DNA from: Serilophus lunatus
Taxonomy: Eukaryota > Chordata > Aves > Passeriformes > Eurylaimidae
Assembly: GCA_013399895.1 (NCBI GenBank)
Contig: VXBA01003280.1
Span: 69,515-133,514, forward strand
Direction: 5' to 3'
Length of the DNA stretch: 64,000 nt
Shown one piece after another: positions 10,863 to 21,300 of this stretch. Both the position numbers and the translations under genes were made by a program. The notes under the pieces are model-generated. The model had not been told where the DNA came from. It saw only the letters and a list, made by a program, of their open reading frames with translations, and ran no database searches. Position 1 is the stretch's first letter, and every line of letters begins with the position of its first letter.

Positions 10863-13800
10863 GTTGGTGCTCAATTCTTTTAATAAATTTACCTCTGGGG
10901 AGAAGCTAAATGAACTCAGAGACATAGAATAAGCTATGCATGGATGAGAAAGTTGCCAGTCTCAATGAAAAACGTTTTCATTAATATGAGCTTCAAGGCA
11001 TTAAATTACCGTGTGGGTAATAGAAGAACATTAGATGGGGTATCAAGGTCTCTAATGGTGTTTTTAAGACTAGACAGACTTATTTATTCTTAAATACAGT
11101 CTAAGTGTTTCCTCCCTAATTCTTCCCATACATGTGGGCGTTTGTTTTCCCCTCCTGAAATCCCAGTTTCTGCATAACTGTGAACTGAGGAAAACAAGTT
11201 TTATCCTGTAGGATGTGATGCTGTTTGATTAAGCTGCTGTGGATTAGAGGAAAAGTGGATAGGGTGTTTTCCTGGAAGAGGAGGGAGGTTGTGTGGGGAG
11301 GATACAACATAAGAATAAACAAACAGTTTCAAACATGAGAAGCCACATTAAATAACTAATGGAATTACAGTGTTTCAGTTCAGCATATTTATCCTGGTGG
11401 TAGCGTGCTGTTTTTCTCTGTGGTTGAAGGGTAGTGTTGTGACAAAACAATAGGATTTCTTTTGAAGCAGAGTTCTTTTACCCATCAAAGTAGCTTAGAT
11501 AGTGTCATCTTAAGCAGTGTTTAAGGGCCTATAAATATTAATTCCTCATGTGATGCAGTTTTCTGCACGAGTTCGGCATGTGCTTTATTCCTTGTGCTTA
11601 ACTCCTTTGTCAGTGTTGTATTTCATATTGACCTTTTCAATCGTAGCCATCAGTCTGGGATTTTTTCCCCTTTTGTGCTAACCATGCACATAGTTTCACT
11701 ACACTGACTTAATGATTGGATTAATGACTGTGTCACAGTGCTTGCTGCAGTGCTTCCCTTTGATTACAGTGAGCTTTTGTACAGTACAGAGTGCAGCAGG
11801 AAAAAGTGGCCTTGTGCAGTTGTACAACATTTGGTCACAAAGCTGAATATACGGGCAAGAGATCAAGAGATCAAGAGTTGTCTTAAAATAGTTAATAGCC
11901 ACTTGAAAATGATGACAATAAAAGCTTTTTTGTTTTCAGTAATGTAGAGTAGTCCAGCCAGATCAGGAACACAGTGGAGCACCCTGTATAGATATATGCT
12001 GATAATTTTATGTTGCAATACAATTAAATTCAGGGACATTCTCTGAAATCATAAGAAATCGTTCCAGAGCCTTCTGAAAAGGGACAGAGATTTTTGTCCT
12101 CTGTTTAAACTATATTGTTGGTAAGTTTGCTATTGGTTTGTACCTCCCAAAGATTCCTTTGAGAGACAGGGTATGCTGGTTCTGGTGTACACTTATCCTT
12201 TGTGGTCTGAGAATGGTCTTGGGCCCTGTTTTGGCTCCCCACAAAGTCCAGAGTATTGTACAGGCACCAACTGATATGGCCAGATTTTAATTTTTGTTAA
12301 CATTGTTTAATTGAAGTGCTTGCAATTACTTCTCTTCTGCCAGCTTCTATAGCAGGTAAGTGGCTGTGCCCAGGATCTGTGAGAAAGCTGCTCAGAAATC
12401 AGATTTGCAAGACAGATACTCCTACAGTGGAGGTGCAGAACTGTGGGCACGTCCAAACACAGATGAGCCAAAACTAAGGGGTGACGTCTCACGAGAGAAA
12501 CTCCTCAATCTGCTTTTTTTTTTTCTTAAGCTGCTTGGTCCTATGGATCCCAAGAACATTATTACAGAGACTGCTGGAAAGCTGAAAAAAGCACTGGAAG
12601 CAGCTGAGGTTTGGCCAGATCTTTCAGTGATTGAGCTGGGAACAGAGTTCAAATTTCTAGATTTGTGTTCAGTCAGTCGTGCCGTCATCACCTCACTGCA
12701 GCCTCTTGGCCTGCTTAAGGGGGTTAGGCCAAACTGTCTAGGGCAACGTGTACAGTACATAATAGCTTTATTTGGGAACAGAAAATTTTTGCTGCCTGGA
12801 ACCCGTCTGTTTTTTGGAGCTGTTGCTCAAGTATAGTTTTTTCCACACACTTGGGTGCAGCTCACATTGGTGAGGAGTGTGACAGAGGTAAGGAAGGTGT
12901 CATTCAGAACAGGATATTGTTTGCTCTTTCACAACAAAATAATGATGGTATTCACATGGAATTATTTCTGTGTGTGAGGGGGATTGCTGCCTTGCCCTTC
13001 AGCATCCTGAAATTTGTGAGGCAGTGCTGAGGGATAAAGGATTTCCCATCATGTTGTGCTCCCCACGTGAGCTGTTGCTGGTGATGGATGGCCTGTGGGC
13101 ACCGAGTCGAGAAGGACACAGATGGTCAAAGCCATGAATCCGTGAGAGCTTTGAGGGGTGTGTGCTTGTGGCCAATCAGCATTTTGTTCATTCCACCTGC
13201 GAGAAGGAATGATTGTTAAATTACAGGCTTAATGAGGAAAAAAATGACAAGTCTGTCAGGATTGCACAGCCAAGTGTTACAGGGTTGCAGAAAGAGCAGG
13301 GAATTTCCAGGGGAATTGAGGGTAGTGGTGAAATGGCAAATGCAGTTTTGTGCACACGTTTACAAAACTCTGTAGTGTTTAGATGACTTAGGCTGATACT
13401 TAGATAACTAACATTGCTTACATTTCCAGTGAAACCTCAGTATAGCATACCCTTCTGGACATGGGTGGGGGTGTAAATTTGGAAGTTAATGCATCACTGT
13501 AGTCTTTTGCCTGAGCCTTGTTGGTGGAACAAAGATTTCTTTTTGTGAATTCTGAACAGACATTGTCTACTTCTGTTGCTGTCAATAGGCTGAAGTAAAA
13601 ATACAGATTAGATTGGAGCATTTGGTGTTTATATTTTTCCTTGTTCTTAAGCATTTTGCATAATCAATCATGAGTTCCACTGCTGGTTTAAGGATTGGCT
13701 CTGTGAACAAAGAGATTTAATATAAACTAATTATGGTCAAGTTGAAATATTTCATGCTTGATAGAGGTGATAAACTTCCTTTCTTTTCACAGAATGTCCC

Positions 13801-15818
13801 AGAATTTTGTGCCTGTCTCAGGAAGAAAGATTATAAATTAGTTGATGACTTTTTGCTGCCATTTTCATTTGCAGTGATATTAGCACACTCCTGTAAGTGT
13901 GTTTTGTAACTAGGGACTGCCAGTCTTTTCATCTGTCTTCTCACCATACTGTTGCATCCTCTGAAGTCTATTTCCTTCAAGAATAGTCCCTCAAAGGCTG
14001 TTGTCACTTGCTTTTGTTGTCTGTATCACACTGTCTTTTAATTTTTGAAGCATCGGTGGTGGATCTTGAAGGCTTGAAGTGGTGTGAGGTAAAGCCAAGT
14101 GGAACACAGTTGTTATGCTAGCAAAGAGCAACATGAAAGCTTTGGGAAATAGATGTTGTTGATGGCTCCAGAAACTCCCTGCAAATAGTCCCACCACCAG
14201 GTGCTGATGTTTTGTGCTGGTGTGACAGCTGTCAGGTGTGCTTGGAACCAAGTGATTTGTTTCAGACAAGGCAGTGGAAATGCCCTTTGGATTGTCATCA
14301 AACTGCCCTTTTACTGCTGAGTTAATTGTAGGCTGTTCGTGGAGAAACTTCCTGCTCCAATTTCCTCTGCTACAAAGTAGGAGTGATACTAGTTTACCAG
14401 TAGGATTCCAGTTTGAGCTTGCTGATATTATTTGTTCTGTTTCAAACAGTCAGAAAGTGAGACAAAGGACAGTGTGCTTACTTTAAAGTCTTTAATCTAA
14501 AATGCTTCTTTATTGTCAATATTTATAAGACTATTTCCATTGGGCTAAAACTATTCTCACTGTATGAAAGATGTAATTTTCAATTTGCTCATTCTATCCT
14601 CTGTATTTTACAAGGCAGGAAGTCCTGCTTTTCTGGCTCACCATGCTGTACCAGAGATTTCTCCATGTTCATTTTGCTAAGCTATAATTTCAAACAGAGC
14701 TGAAGACAAAATTAATTTTACAGTTCACCAGATTTTTAGGAAGGCAAAGATAAACTTAGCTTCAATTCTATTAACACTGCCACATTCATGTATTAATAAA
14801 AAAATAAAATAAAGTGTTTGTTAGTAGGCATTTTTCTTTGAAGTCAGATCAAGAATTCAATGTGTGTGGTTTTAGTGGCTTTAAAACTCTTAAGAACAAA
14901 GAACAAAACATGGGTTTTTCTGAATGAAAAGAAACCTGGTTAAATATAAATTGAGCTTCTCTTACTCTTTGATAGAGCTATAGACATCCATGTTCACAGC
15001 AGTTATTCTTTGTGGTTTTTCCAGTCAGTTGAGATTGCCAAGGGTTTGACTGACTTTGCTGGCAGTTGTTAAAAAGGCAAATATCAGTCTTCCACTACAA
15101 TTTGGAAAAGCTTTAAACAGTTACTTGTTCTGAAGGTATTCTTGGGAGAAAGGAAAGCACAGCTGTGAAGATAGTGTAAGAATGATAACTATTATGCTAA
15201 AAGTGGGAGGGAATCAGTGGGATTCTCTTGGGCCACTTTGTACTCTACAGGTGCAGACAGAAAAATGGTTATTCTTTTAATACCCAGAAATAATTTTTTA
15301 AGTTGTAAGGCAAGTATCAGCCAGAGCTGATAAAAAAACAGGAATAAAACTCTCAGGTAGGAATATTTGCTCTTTTCTGGAAATAAGGTCTTTTCACAGA
15401 GATTTCTTGTTATTGCAAAGCCCTCACCTGAACTTCCCTTTGGGTATCTGTCTACAGTTAGTAAATATATTTTAGGTCAGTCTCTGTGTGGAAGCCAGAG
15501 TAGCATGTTCCAAATTATTTTCTTTAGACATCAAGTTTCCAGTCATTTCCTGGCAGTGGGACTCAACTATAAAGATATTTTGTCATGAATAGGAAATACC
15601 ATTACCAGAGTAGTGTAGGAAAATTAAATTTTTGTGTCTAGTCTCTTCTGTGGACAAATAGGACTCTCAGAAGTAGAGTAGTAGAAAATGTGTCTTGTCC
15701 ATGAGCTAAAACAAGTTCTTTTGTTTGTTCTCTTAAGATAGTAATCATTTAAAGAGAAAAGGAAAAAAAATCCTCTTTGTGTTTCTTAAATAAAACTTCA
15801 CTTATGTTTCTGTTACAG
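10863..15818 (+). other. PRMT3 intron, 4956 bp
   Basis: No repeat family was recognised with confidence. A 158-codon plus-strand open frame (12360-12836) with a consensus-like donor CAGGTAAGT just before it is unassigned. The rest is AT-rich and featureless to my reading. Confidence 0.8.
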
Positions 15819-16006
15819 TTTATCCTGACATTTGCACCATTAGTCTGGTAGCTGTTGGGGATATGAGTAAACACGTGGACAAGCTGCTTTTCTGGGAAGA
15901 TGTGTATGGCTTTGACATGTCTTGTGTGAAGAAAGCTGTAATTCCAGAAGCTGTTGTGGAGGTGTTGAATCCAAACACACTGATATCTACAGCCAGTGTC
16001 ATTAAG
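15819..16006 (+). CDS. PRMT3: PRMT3 coding exon (3rd): start of beta-barrel and dimerisation arm
   Basis: Acceptor ...tctgttacag, donor GTACTG. The exon is 188 nt (two bases plus 62 codons). It reads YPDICTISLVAVGDMSKHVDK, then LLFWEDVYGFDMSCVKKAV, then IPEAVVEVLNPNTLIS and ends TASVIK. Human PRMT3 has VYPDICTISLVAVSDVNKH, FWDDVYGFKMSCMKKAV, IPEAVVEVLDPKTLIS and EPCGIK. The FW-DVYGF stretch belongs to the arm through which type I PRMTs dimerise, a requirement for activity. The exon tail (TASVIK instead of EPCGIK) is the least conserved part. Length is identical to human. Confidence 0.95.
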
Positions 16007-16261
16007 GTACTGTACTGCTACTTAATGCTTAGTAGTCAGAAGTTTCATTGTTTTATGGAGGAGGTGGAGGGGAAATACACATGACACGCATGAATTTGGG
16101 CATCTTCAAAATTACACAAATGCAATATTATTGTTGCTGTTAAGACTGGGAAATTTGTACTAATTGCTTTTTTTACCAACTTTGAGCTTTTTATAGTCTT
16201 CCCATATTTAGATTGTTCTGTTCTGTGTTTTCTTCTCTCCAAACCCTAATTTAGTTGCATT

Positions 16262-16811
16262 TGTTAGGAACAGATTATTAAAAGATGCCTCTGCCCATAT
16301 TAAGGTGCAAACAAGACCTTATGCCAAAGTCAATAATACAGATTTTATTTAATAGTAAGTACGAGAGAGAGAGAGAGAAACAGGAAGAGAGAGAGAATGA
16401 AAGAGAAGCAGACTGAGTAAAAAGATAAAGATGTCACCACCATATGGATTCTGACAGTGCCCCACCAGTTCCGTTGCTTCTGGTCTTCTTGGTGGTGAGG
16501 GTCACAAAGTCTTGTTCCTGGAGTACCACTTTCATACAGCTCAAGTCCCAGATATTTATGGGACACCTCAGATGTTCCCACAACTTGAGGTGGCATGGAT
16601 ATTTCTTTTCTGTCTCACAGTTTGCACAGTGGAATTTTGTCCAGTGTGCTAATTTCAAACCTTTACCTTCATTTAGGTGTGGAATTAACACTTTCCTTTC
16701 TCACAGTTTTCCACAGAGAGAATTTTTTTTCAGGTAGGTTACCCAGACCTGCCTTACTGGGCCTGGTTCCTGTTGTTGCCATCTGCTCTTATCACAAGTT
16801 CCTGTTGTGGT
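16262..16811 (-). mobile_element. Probable ERV LTR, antisense
   Basis: Read on the minus strand the block has LTR order: a CATAAATA TATA-like box (about 16555), an ATTAAATAAAATC poly(A) signal (16344-16351), and a 3' end CTGTTCCTAACA with CA terminus at 16262. GTTCCT near one end and AGGAAC near the other are inverted, as LTR termini often are. A GA-repeat (16363-16378) lies just before the poly(A) signal. I could not find a matching target-site duplication, and the opposite end near 16811 is diverged, so the boundary there is approximate. Family not named. Confidence 0.5.
16363..16378. repeat. (GA)n microsatellite
   Basis: Eight GA units, followed by further interrupted GAGAGA runs to about 16400. 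It lies within the probable LTR. Confidence 0.9.
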
Positions 16812-18202
16812 AGTTTATCTTATGGGATTTTCCTTCTTTAACAGTGTTTTGAGATGGTTAACTATATTCTGCAAGTCCTGACAGCATTTTAGTAGGTTAC
16901 AGGTTGTGTAACTGGAATTTAGACTATACCAAAAAAAGGAAAAAGCCCCAGAATGTAGTCTTTCCTTCTACTTTGCTTCCCTCTTCACTGCACTCAGTGT
17001 ACTGAGCAGAGGAGCTGCTTATCTATTTCTGTGTTAAGATTTCAAGGTCCTTTGAAGTCTCACTCACCATCACCCATAGATTGATTCAGCTAAATAACAT
17101 GGCTGAAAAGGCATTAGTTCCTGCAATACTGAATTATTTATTCCTTCTTCTCTGTCTTGTCTTTTGTTATGGCAGTGTTACGGTGGGGAATAGCAGCAAA
17201 GTTGGGAGCAATTCCTATGAAAGAACACCTGCGTGACAGAATGTAATTCCAGAGCACTGTCTAGTTTGCACTTCTGGAAGACCTTGTGGTCAGTAATAAT
17301 TTGAATAGCTTAGATCAAATTCAGAGTAGGGCTATTCTAGACCAAGCATTTTTTGTCACAGTGGTATTCTAATTATTGCTCATATAGTTACTTTTCCTTT
17401 ATAAAGCACTCAAAGTTTAATATTACTGCCCTTAGTAGGAATTACCTGTTTAGTAAGGAGGCAATTGTTTGCCATTTGACAGGTTTGATGGTGCACCTGG
17501 CCTTTTTTATACCATTTTGTGTCTTTTCATTCAAGCAGGACTATAGTTGAATACTTGAGTATACAGAAAATAAAAGCACATGATATGTTCTTAAATGAAC
17601 AGCTGCCTGGAGAAGTTGAGCTTCACCCATTTGTTAAGCAAGCAAATAAATTAAAACAGCATCTTAACCTGAAAACTGTTGATAGCTGTAGTTAAATGTG
17701 CCCAATACAGTCCATAAGCCATGGACATTTCAGAAGTAAAATGCTTCTGAAGGTGCATACATGTCCTTGCCTAATACATGCTGTCATGAGCAGTCACTGC
17801 TCAGGTGTATGTGCTTAGCAAGTTTTGTCATCACGCAGCGTAACTGTTCTGCATAAAGGCTTTATACTCATCTATTCTCATTAGCTATCATGGTTTTTAA
17901 AATAACCTAAAATCAATGCTTGTGCTTGTTTCCTGGAGTTACAATGCAAAGTAGTAAAATTGATGAGTTGAGCAACAGTGGCATTCTACGTAAATTGTTT
18001 TAATCAATAGCCATTCCACAGAGCAAATGGATTGTATTTTGTAGAGAAAGTGTAAAATGTTCCAATTCATCATTATGATTATTACAGAAGATACTTCAGT
18101 GTGTTTACTCAGATCAGGTGCTGCTGATTTTAAACAGTTCATGATTTAACTTTACAGGAAGCAAAACATTCTGTAAAGGAAGATGAGGCAGTTTGAAGAA
18201 CC

Positions 18203-19505
18203 GTAAAAGACTTCGGGGTAAAGATCATCTCGTTCCAACCCCTCTGCTGTGGGCAGGGACACCTTCCACTAGACCAGAGTACTCAGAGCCCCACCAAACC
18301 TGGCCTTGAACACTTCCAGAGGTGTGGGGCATCCACGGCTTCTCTGAGTGACCTGTGTCAGTGAATCACTATTCTCACAGTAAAGAATTTCTTCCTAATA
18401 CCAATCTCAATCTACTCTCTTTTAGTTTCAATCCATTCCCCCTTGTCCTGTCGCTCCAGGCTCTTGCAAAAAGTCCCTCTTCATCTTTCTTGTGGGCTCC
18501 CTTCAGGTACTGAAAGGCCTCAGTTAGGTCACCCCAAAGCCTTCTCTTTTCCAAGCTGAATAATCCCAATTCTTTCAGTCTTTCCTTGTAGCAGAAGAAA
18601 AGTGGAGAGTGGCTTGGCAACTACATCAGCCAATTCCCTCGGGACTCTGGGGTGCATCTCATCGGGTCCCAGAGACTTATGTGCATTTAGGTTCCTCAGG
18701 TGGTCATGAACCTGATCTTTACTTACAGTGGGAAGCACTTGGCTCCCCCAATCCCCATCCTGCTGTCCCTTCACTTGAAGGGTTTGGGAAGAGAGGTTGC
18801 CTTTGAAGACTGAGGCACACGAGTTGTTGAATACCTCAGTCTTCTCCTCACCACTGTTTCCAGTTTACCAATGTTGTTTTTCGAGGGGGGTGTACCTTCT
18901 TTGACCTTCCTTTTCTGTGTGACACACCTGTAGAAGCCCTTCCTGTTATTGTTTGTATCCCTTGCCAGGTTCAGTTTCAGCTCCACCAGGGTGGCCTTCC
19001 TCACCCGATCCCTGTACAACTGAACTTTATACTCTTTTCTAGATCACCTGTCCTTGTTTCCACTGCCTGTGCATTCACTTCTTTCCCTTTAGTTTTGTCC
19101 AGGACTTCTCTCTCCAGCCATGCTTCTGTCTTACCTTTCCTGGCTGATTTCTTGCTCCTGGGAATTAGCAGCTTTTAGACACTACAGAAGATGTCCTTAA
19201 ATATCTGCCAGCTCTGTTGCACTCCCTTGTCCCTGAGGGCAGTCTCCCAGGGATCCTACCTCCTTGAACAGTTGTAAGTTTGCTTCAGGGGTTTATTTTT
19301 TATCTGCCCCATATCTCTCAGGACATGCATATTCCACCAGTGCATGATCACTGCAGCCGGGGCTGCCTCCAGTCTTGACATGCCCAATTAATTTGCTCTT
19401 GCTGGTGATCACTGGTGTCACATTCCCTCTGACTGGGCTGTCTTATCTGGCTTAAGAAGTTATTCCTCATGCATTTCAGGAGTCTCCAGGATTTCTTACA
19501 GCAAT
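18203..19505 (-). mobile_element. CR1 LINE with internally deleted reverse transcriptase
   Basis: Minus-strand CR1. In sense order it runs from the endonuclease end (about 19505) through ELKLNLARDTNNNRKGFYR and DQVHDHLRNLNAHKSLGPDE to HPRVPRELADVVAKPLS at about 18620. It then jumps at about 18600 to the C-terminal region KERLKELGLFSLEKRRLWGD and SDRTRGNGLKLKESRLRL, and on to the 3' end at 18203. The RT palm region that normally lies between is missing. Stops and frameshifts show the copy is dead. Known function of the family: target-primed retrotransposition with its own endonuclease and RT. Confidence 0.88.
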
Positions 19506-19805
19506 TAATTAATAATGTATATGACATTTAAGTTTAGCAGTGTATGTTGCTTTTGGATAAGGCATTTTAACTGAGTATGTGAACTAAAGAACAGAAAAAA
19601 AATTAACCACTGAAAACTGAAGCTTATTGCTCTGTAAAAGCTCTGATTTTTCTATACAAATGTATATATGTATAAAAAAAAATTATAATTTTGAGACACA
19701 AGTTGCAATTTGGTTTGACAGGGTTACTGTTTTTAGCCTAGATGCCATTGTTTTATGTTAACTTGAAAGGAGAAGGCATTCTCTTCCCCCTCTGCTGCTT
19801 CTCTG

Positions 19806-20605
19806 TTGTGTCACTTTGATATTTCACATGCTGATGGAGCACAGGGTTGTGCTGCCATCCAGAAGAACCTCCATAGGCTGGAAACAGAGACCAACAACCC
19901 CATGGATCAGCAGAGGCTGGAAAGCAGCTTTGCAGGGAGAAATTTTGGGTTTCTAGTTAAGACCGGGTCTGGTCATGAGCCAGCAGCACACACCCTTGTG
20001 GCAAAGGCAGCTAGCAGCTTCCTAGGCTGCATTTGGAAGAAGAATCATGACCAGCAGTTCAAGAGAGATGCATCTTCTCTCACACCCCAGGGAGGGGGCT
20101 CTACCCCAGGGAGGTGACTTCTGGAGTGCTGTGTCCAATCCTGGGTTCCTCAGTGCATGAGTGAGATGACTGTACTGGAGTGAATCCAAAAACTGCAAAG
20201 GTGGTGAAGGGGCTGGAGCATCTATGACAGAGGGAGAGACTGAAAAAATTGGGCTATTTTGTGTGCAGAAGACTCAGGGAAGATCTCATCAATGTGTATA
20301 AATTCCTGGTGGGGGTGGTGAGTGCAGGAGGGGGAGCCAGACTCATCCAAGTCGAGAATCAGTGGGCACAGACTGATCTCCAGGCAGTTGCCTTTAAAGA
20401 TCAGGAAACACAGTTTTCCTGTGAGGACATTTGTGCAGTGATACAGGGTGCCCAGAGGGGCTGTAGGGTCGCTATCCTTGGAGATATTCAGAAGCTGTTT
20501 GGACATGGTGCTGAGTATCCTGCTGTGGTAGTTGACCTTGCTTTGAGCAGGGCAGTGGACTTGGTGGTCTCCTAAGGTTCCTTTTAACCTCAGTCATTTT
20601 ATCAT
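19806..20605 (+). mobile_element. CR1 LINE fragment, ORF2 C-terminus to 3' end
   Basis: The plus strand reads decayed CR1 ORF2 C-terminal sequence (SFAGRNFGFLVKTGSGHEPA, then LINVYKFLVG at about 20290). It is followed by the CR1 3' region with TCCTTGGAGATATTCAGAAG and GGTGGTCTCCTAAGGTTCC. Frames are broken many times. The orientation is opposite to the neighbouring CR1 at 18203-19505. Confidence 0.85.
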
Positions 20606-21037
20606 CAGTACAAAACCAATCTGGCAAATCAAAAAAGCCCACTTGTAACCCATACCAGTTCCTTACTCTAGTTTACTGTATTACTACATGAACAAGGGGT
20701 AAAACAGGTGAGAATGCCTGTGAAAGGCACTTACTCTCAGTAATGAGCAGCTGTCACCCAGAAGCAACTTTCCTGAACAGAGTGAGCTACTGTCTAGCTC
20801 CATACCATGACTAGTCAAAGTGCCTGTTTTATTTGGGCATGAGAGGAAGAGGAGTTTGAGGTGTTTTGTTTGGATTATGTGGTTTTTAAGTCTCTTTCCA
20901 TTTTTGGAGAGCTGAATTAGTATTGCCCTATAAAAGTTACCTTATTCTGAGAGCAGCTGAACAACCTTCATCCAAAGGGAGACCTTAATTGACATTCATC
21001 ACTGTTATTGACAGAATTTTATTATTCTTTTTGACAG

Positions 21038-21124
21038 CATATTGACTGCAATACTGCATCCACTCCAGACTTGGAATTCTCTTCAGATTTCACCCTGAGC
21101 ATTACAATGAGCACAAAGTGTACG
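21038..21124 (+). CDS. PRMT3: PRMT3 coding exon (4th): beta-barrel segment HIDC...
   Basis: Acceptor ...ctttttgacag, donor GTAAGA, 87 nt in phase 0 at both ends (29 codons). It reads HIDCNTASTPDLEFSSDF then TLSITMSTKCT. Human reads HIDCHTTSISDLEFSSDF then TLKITRTSMCT. The DLEFSSDF core of the C-terminal beta-barrel is intact. Several substitutions cluster in the flanks (STPD for SISD; SITMSTK for KITRTSM). Because the exon is symmetrical in phase, skipping it would keep frame but remove a barrel strand. Confidence 0.94.
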
Positions 21125-21274
21125 GTAAGACAATTGTAGTTGCTTCCTATATGGTCAGAATTGCATTGGACTCAGCGACAATGCTTTAATTATGCTTCAT
21201 TTATCATCAGTCCTTGCCTTGAAACATTCATTTCTGCAGTATAGAGGAGTCAAAAGTCCTCAAAGTCGAAGTCA

Positions 21275-21300
21275 CATCTCTCTCTCTGTAGAGAGAGATG
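21275..21300. repeat. Perfect 10-bp inverted repeat, 6-nt loop
   Basis: CATCTCTCTC, then a TCTGTA loop, then GAGAGAGATG, a fully paired 10-bp stem about 150 bp downstream of a PRMT3 exon. Function unknown; it may be a chance product of a CT/GA run. Confidence 0.8.

Larger units (their letters stand above)
16007..21037 (+). other. PRMT3 intron, 5031 bp
   Basis: Rich in transposable elements: a probable antisense LTR (16262-16811), a minus-strand CR1 (18203-19505) and a plus-strand CR1 (19806-20605), whose 5' sides face each other across about 300 bp. The parts in between (16812-18202) are AT-rich with nothing recognised. Confidence 0.85.
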
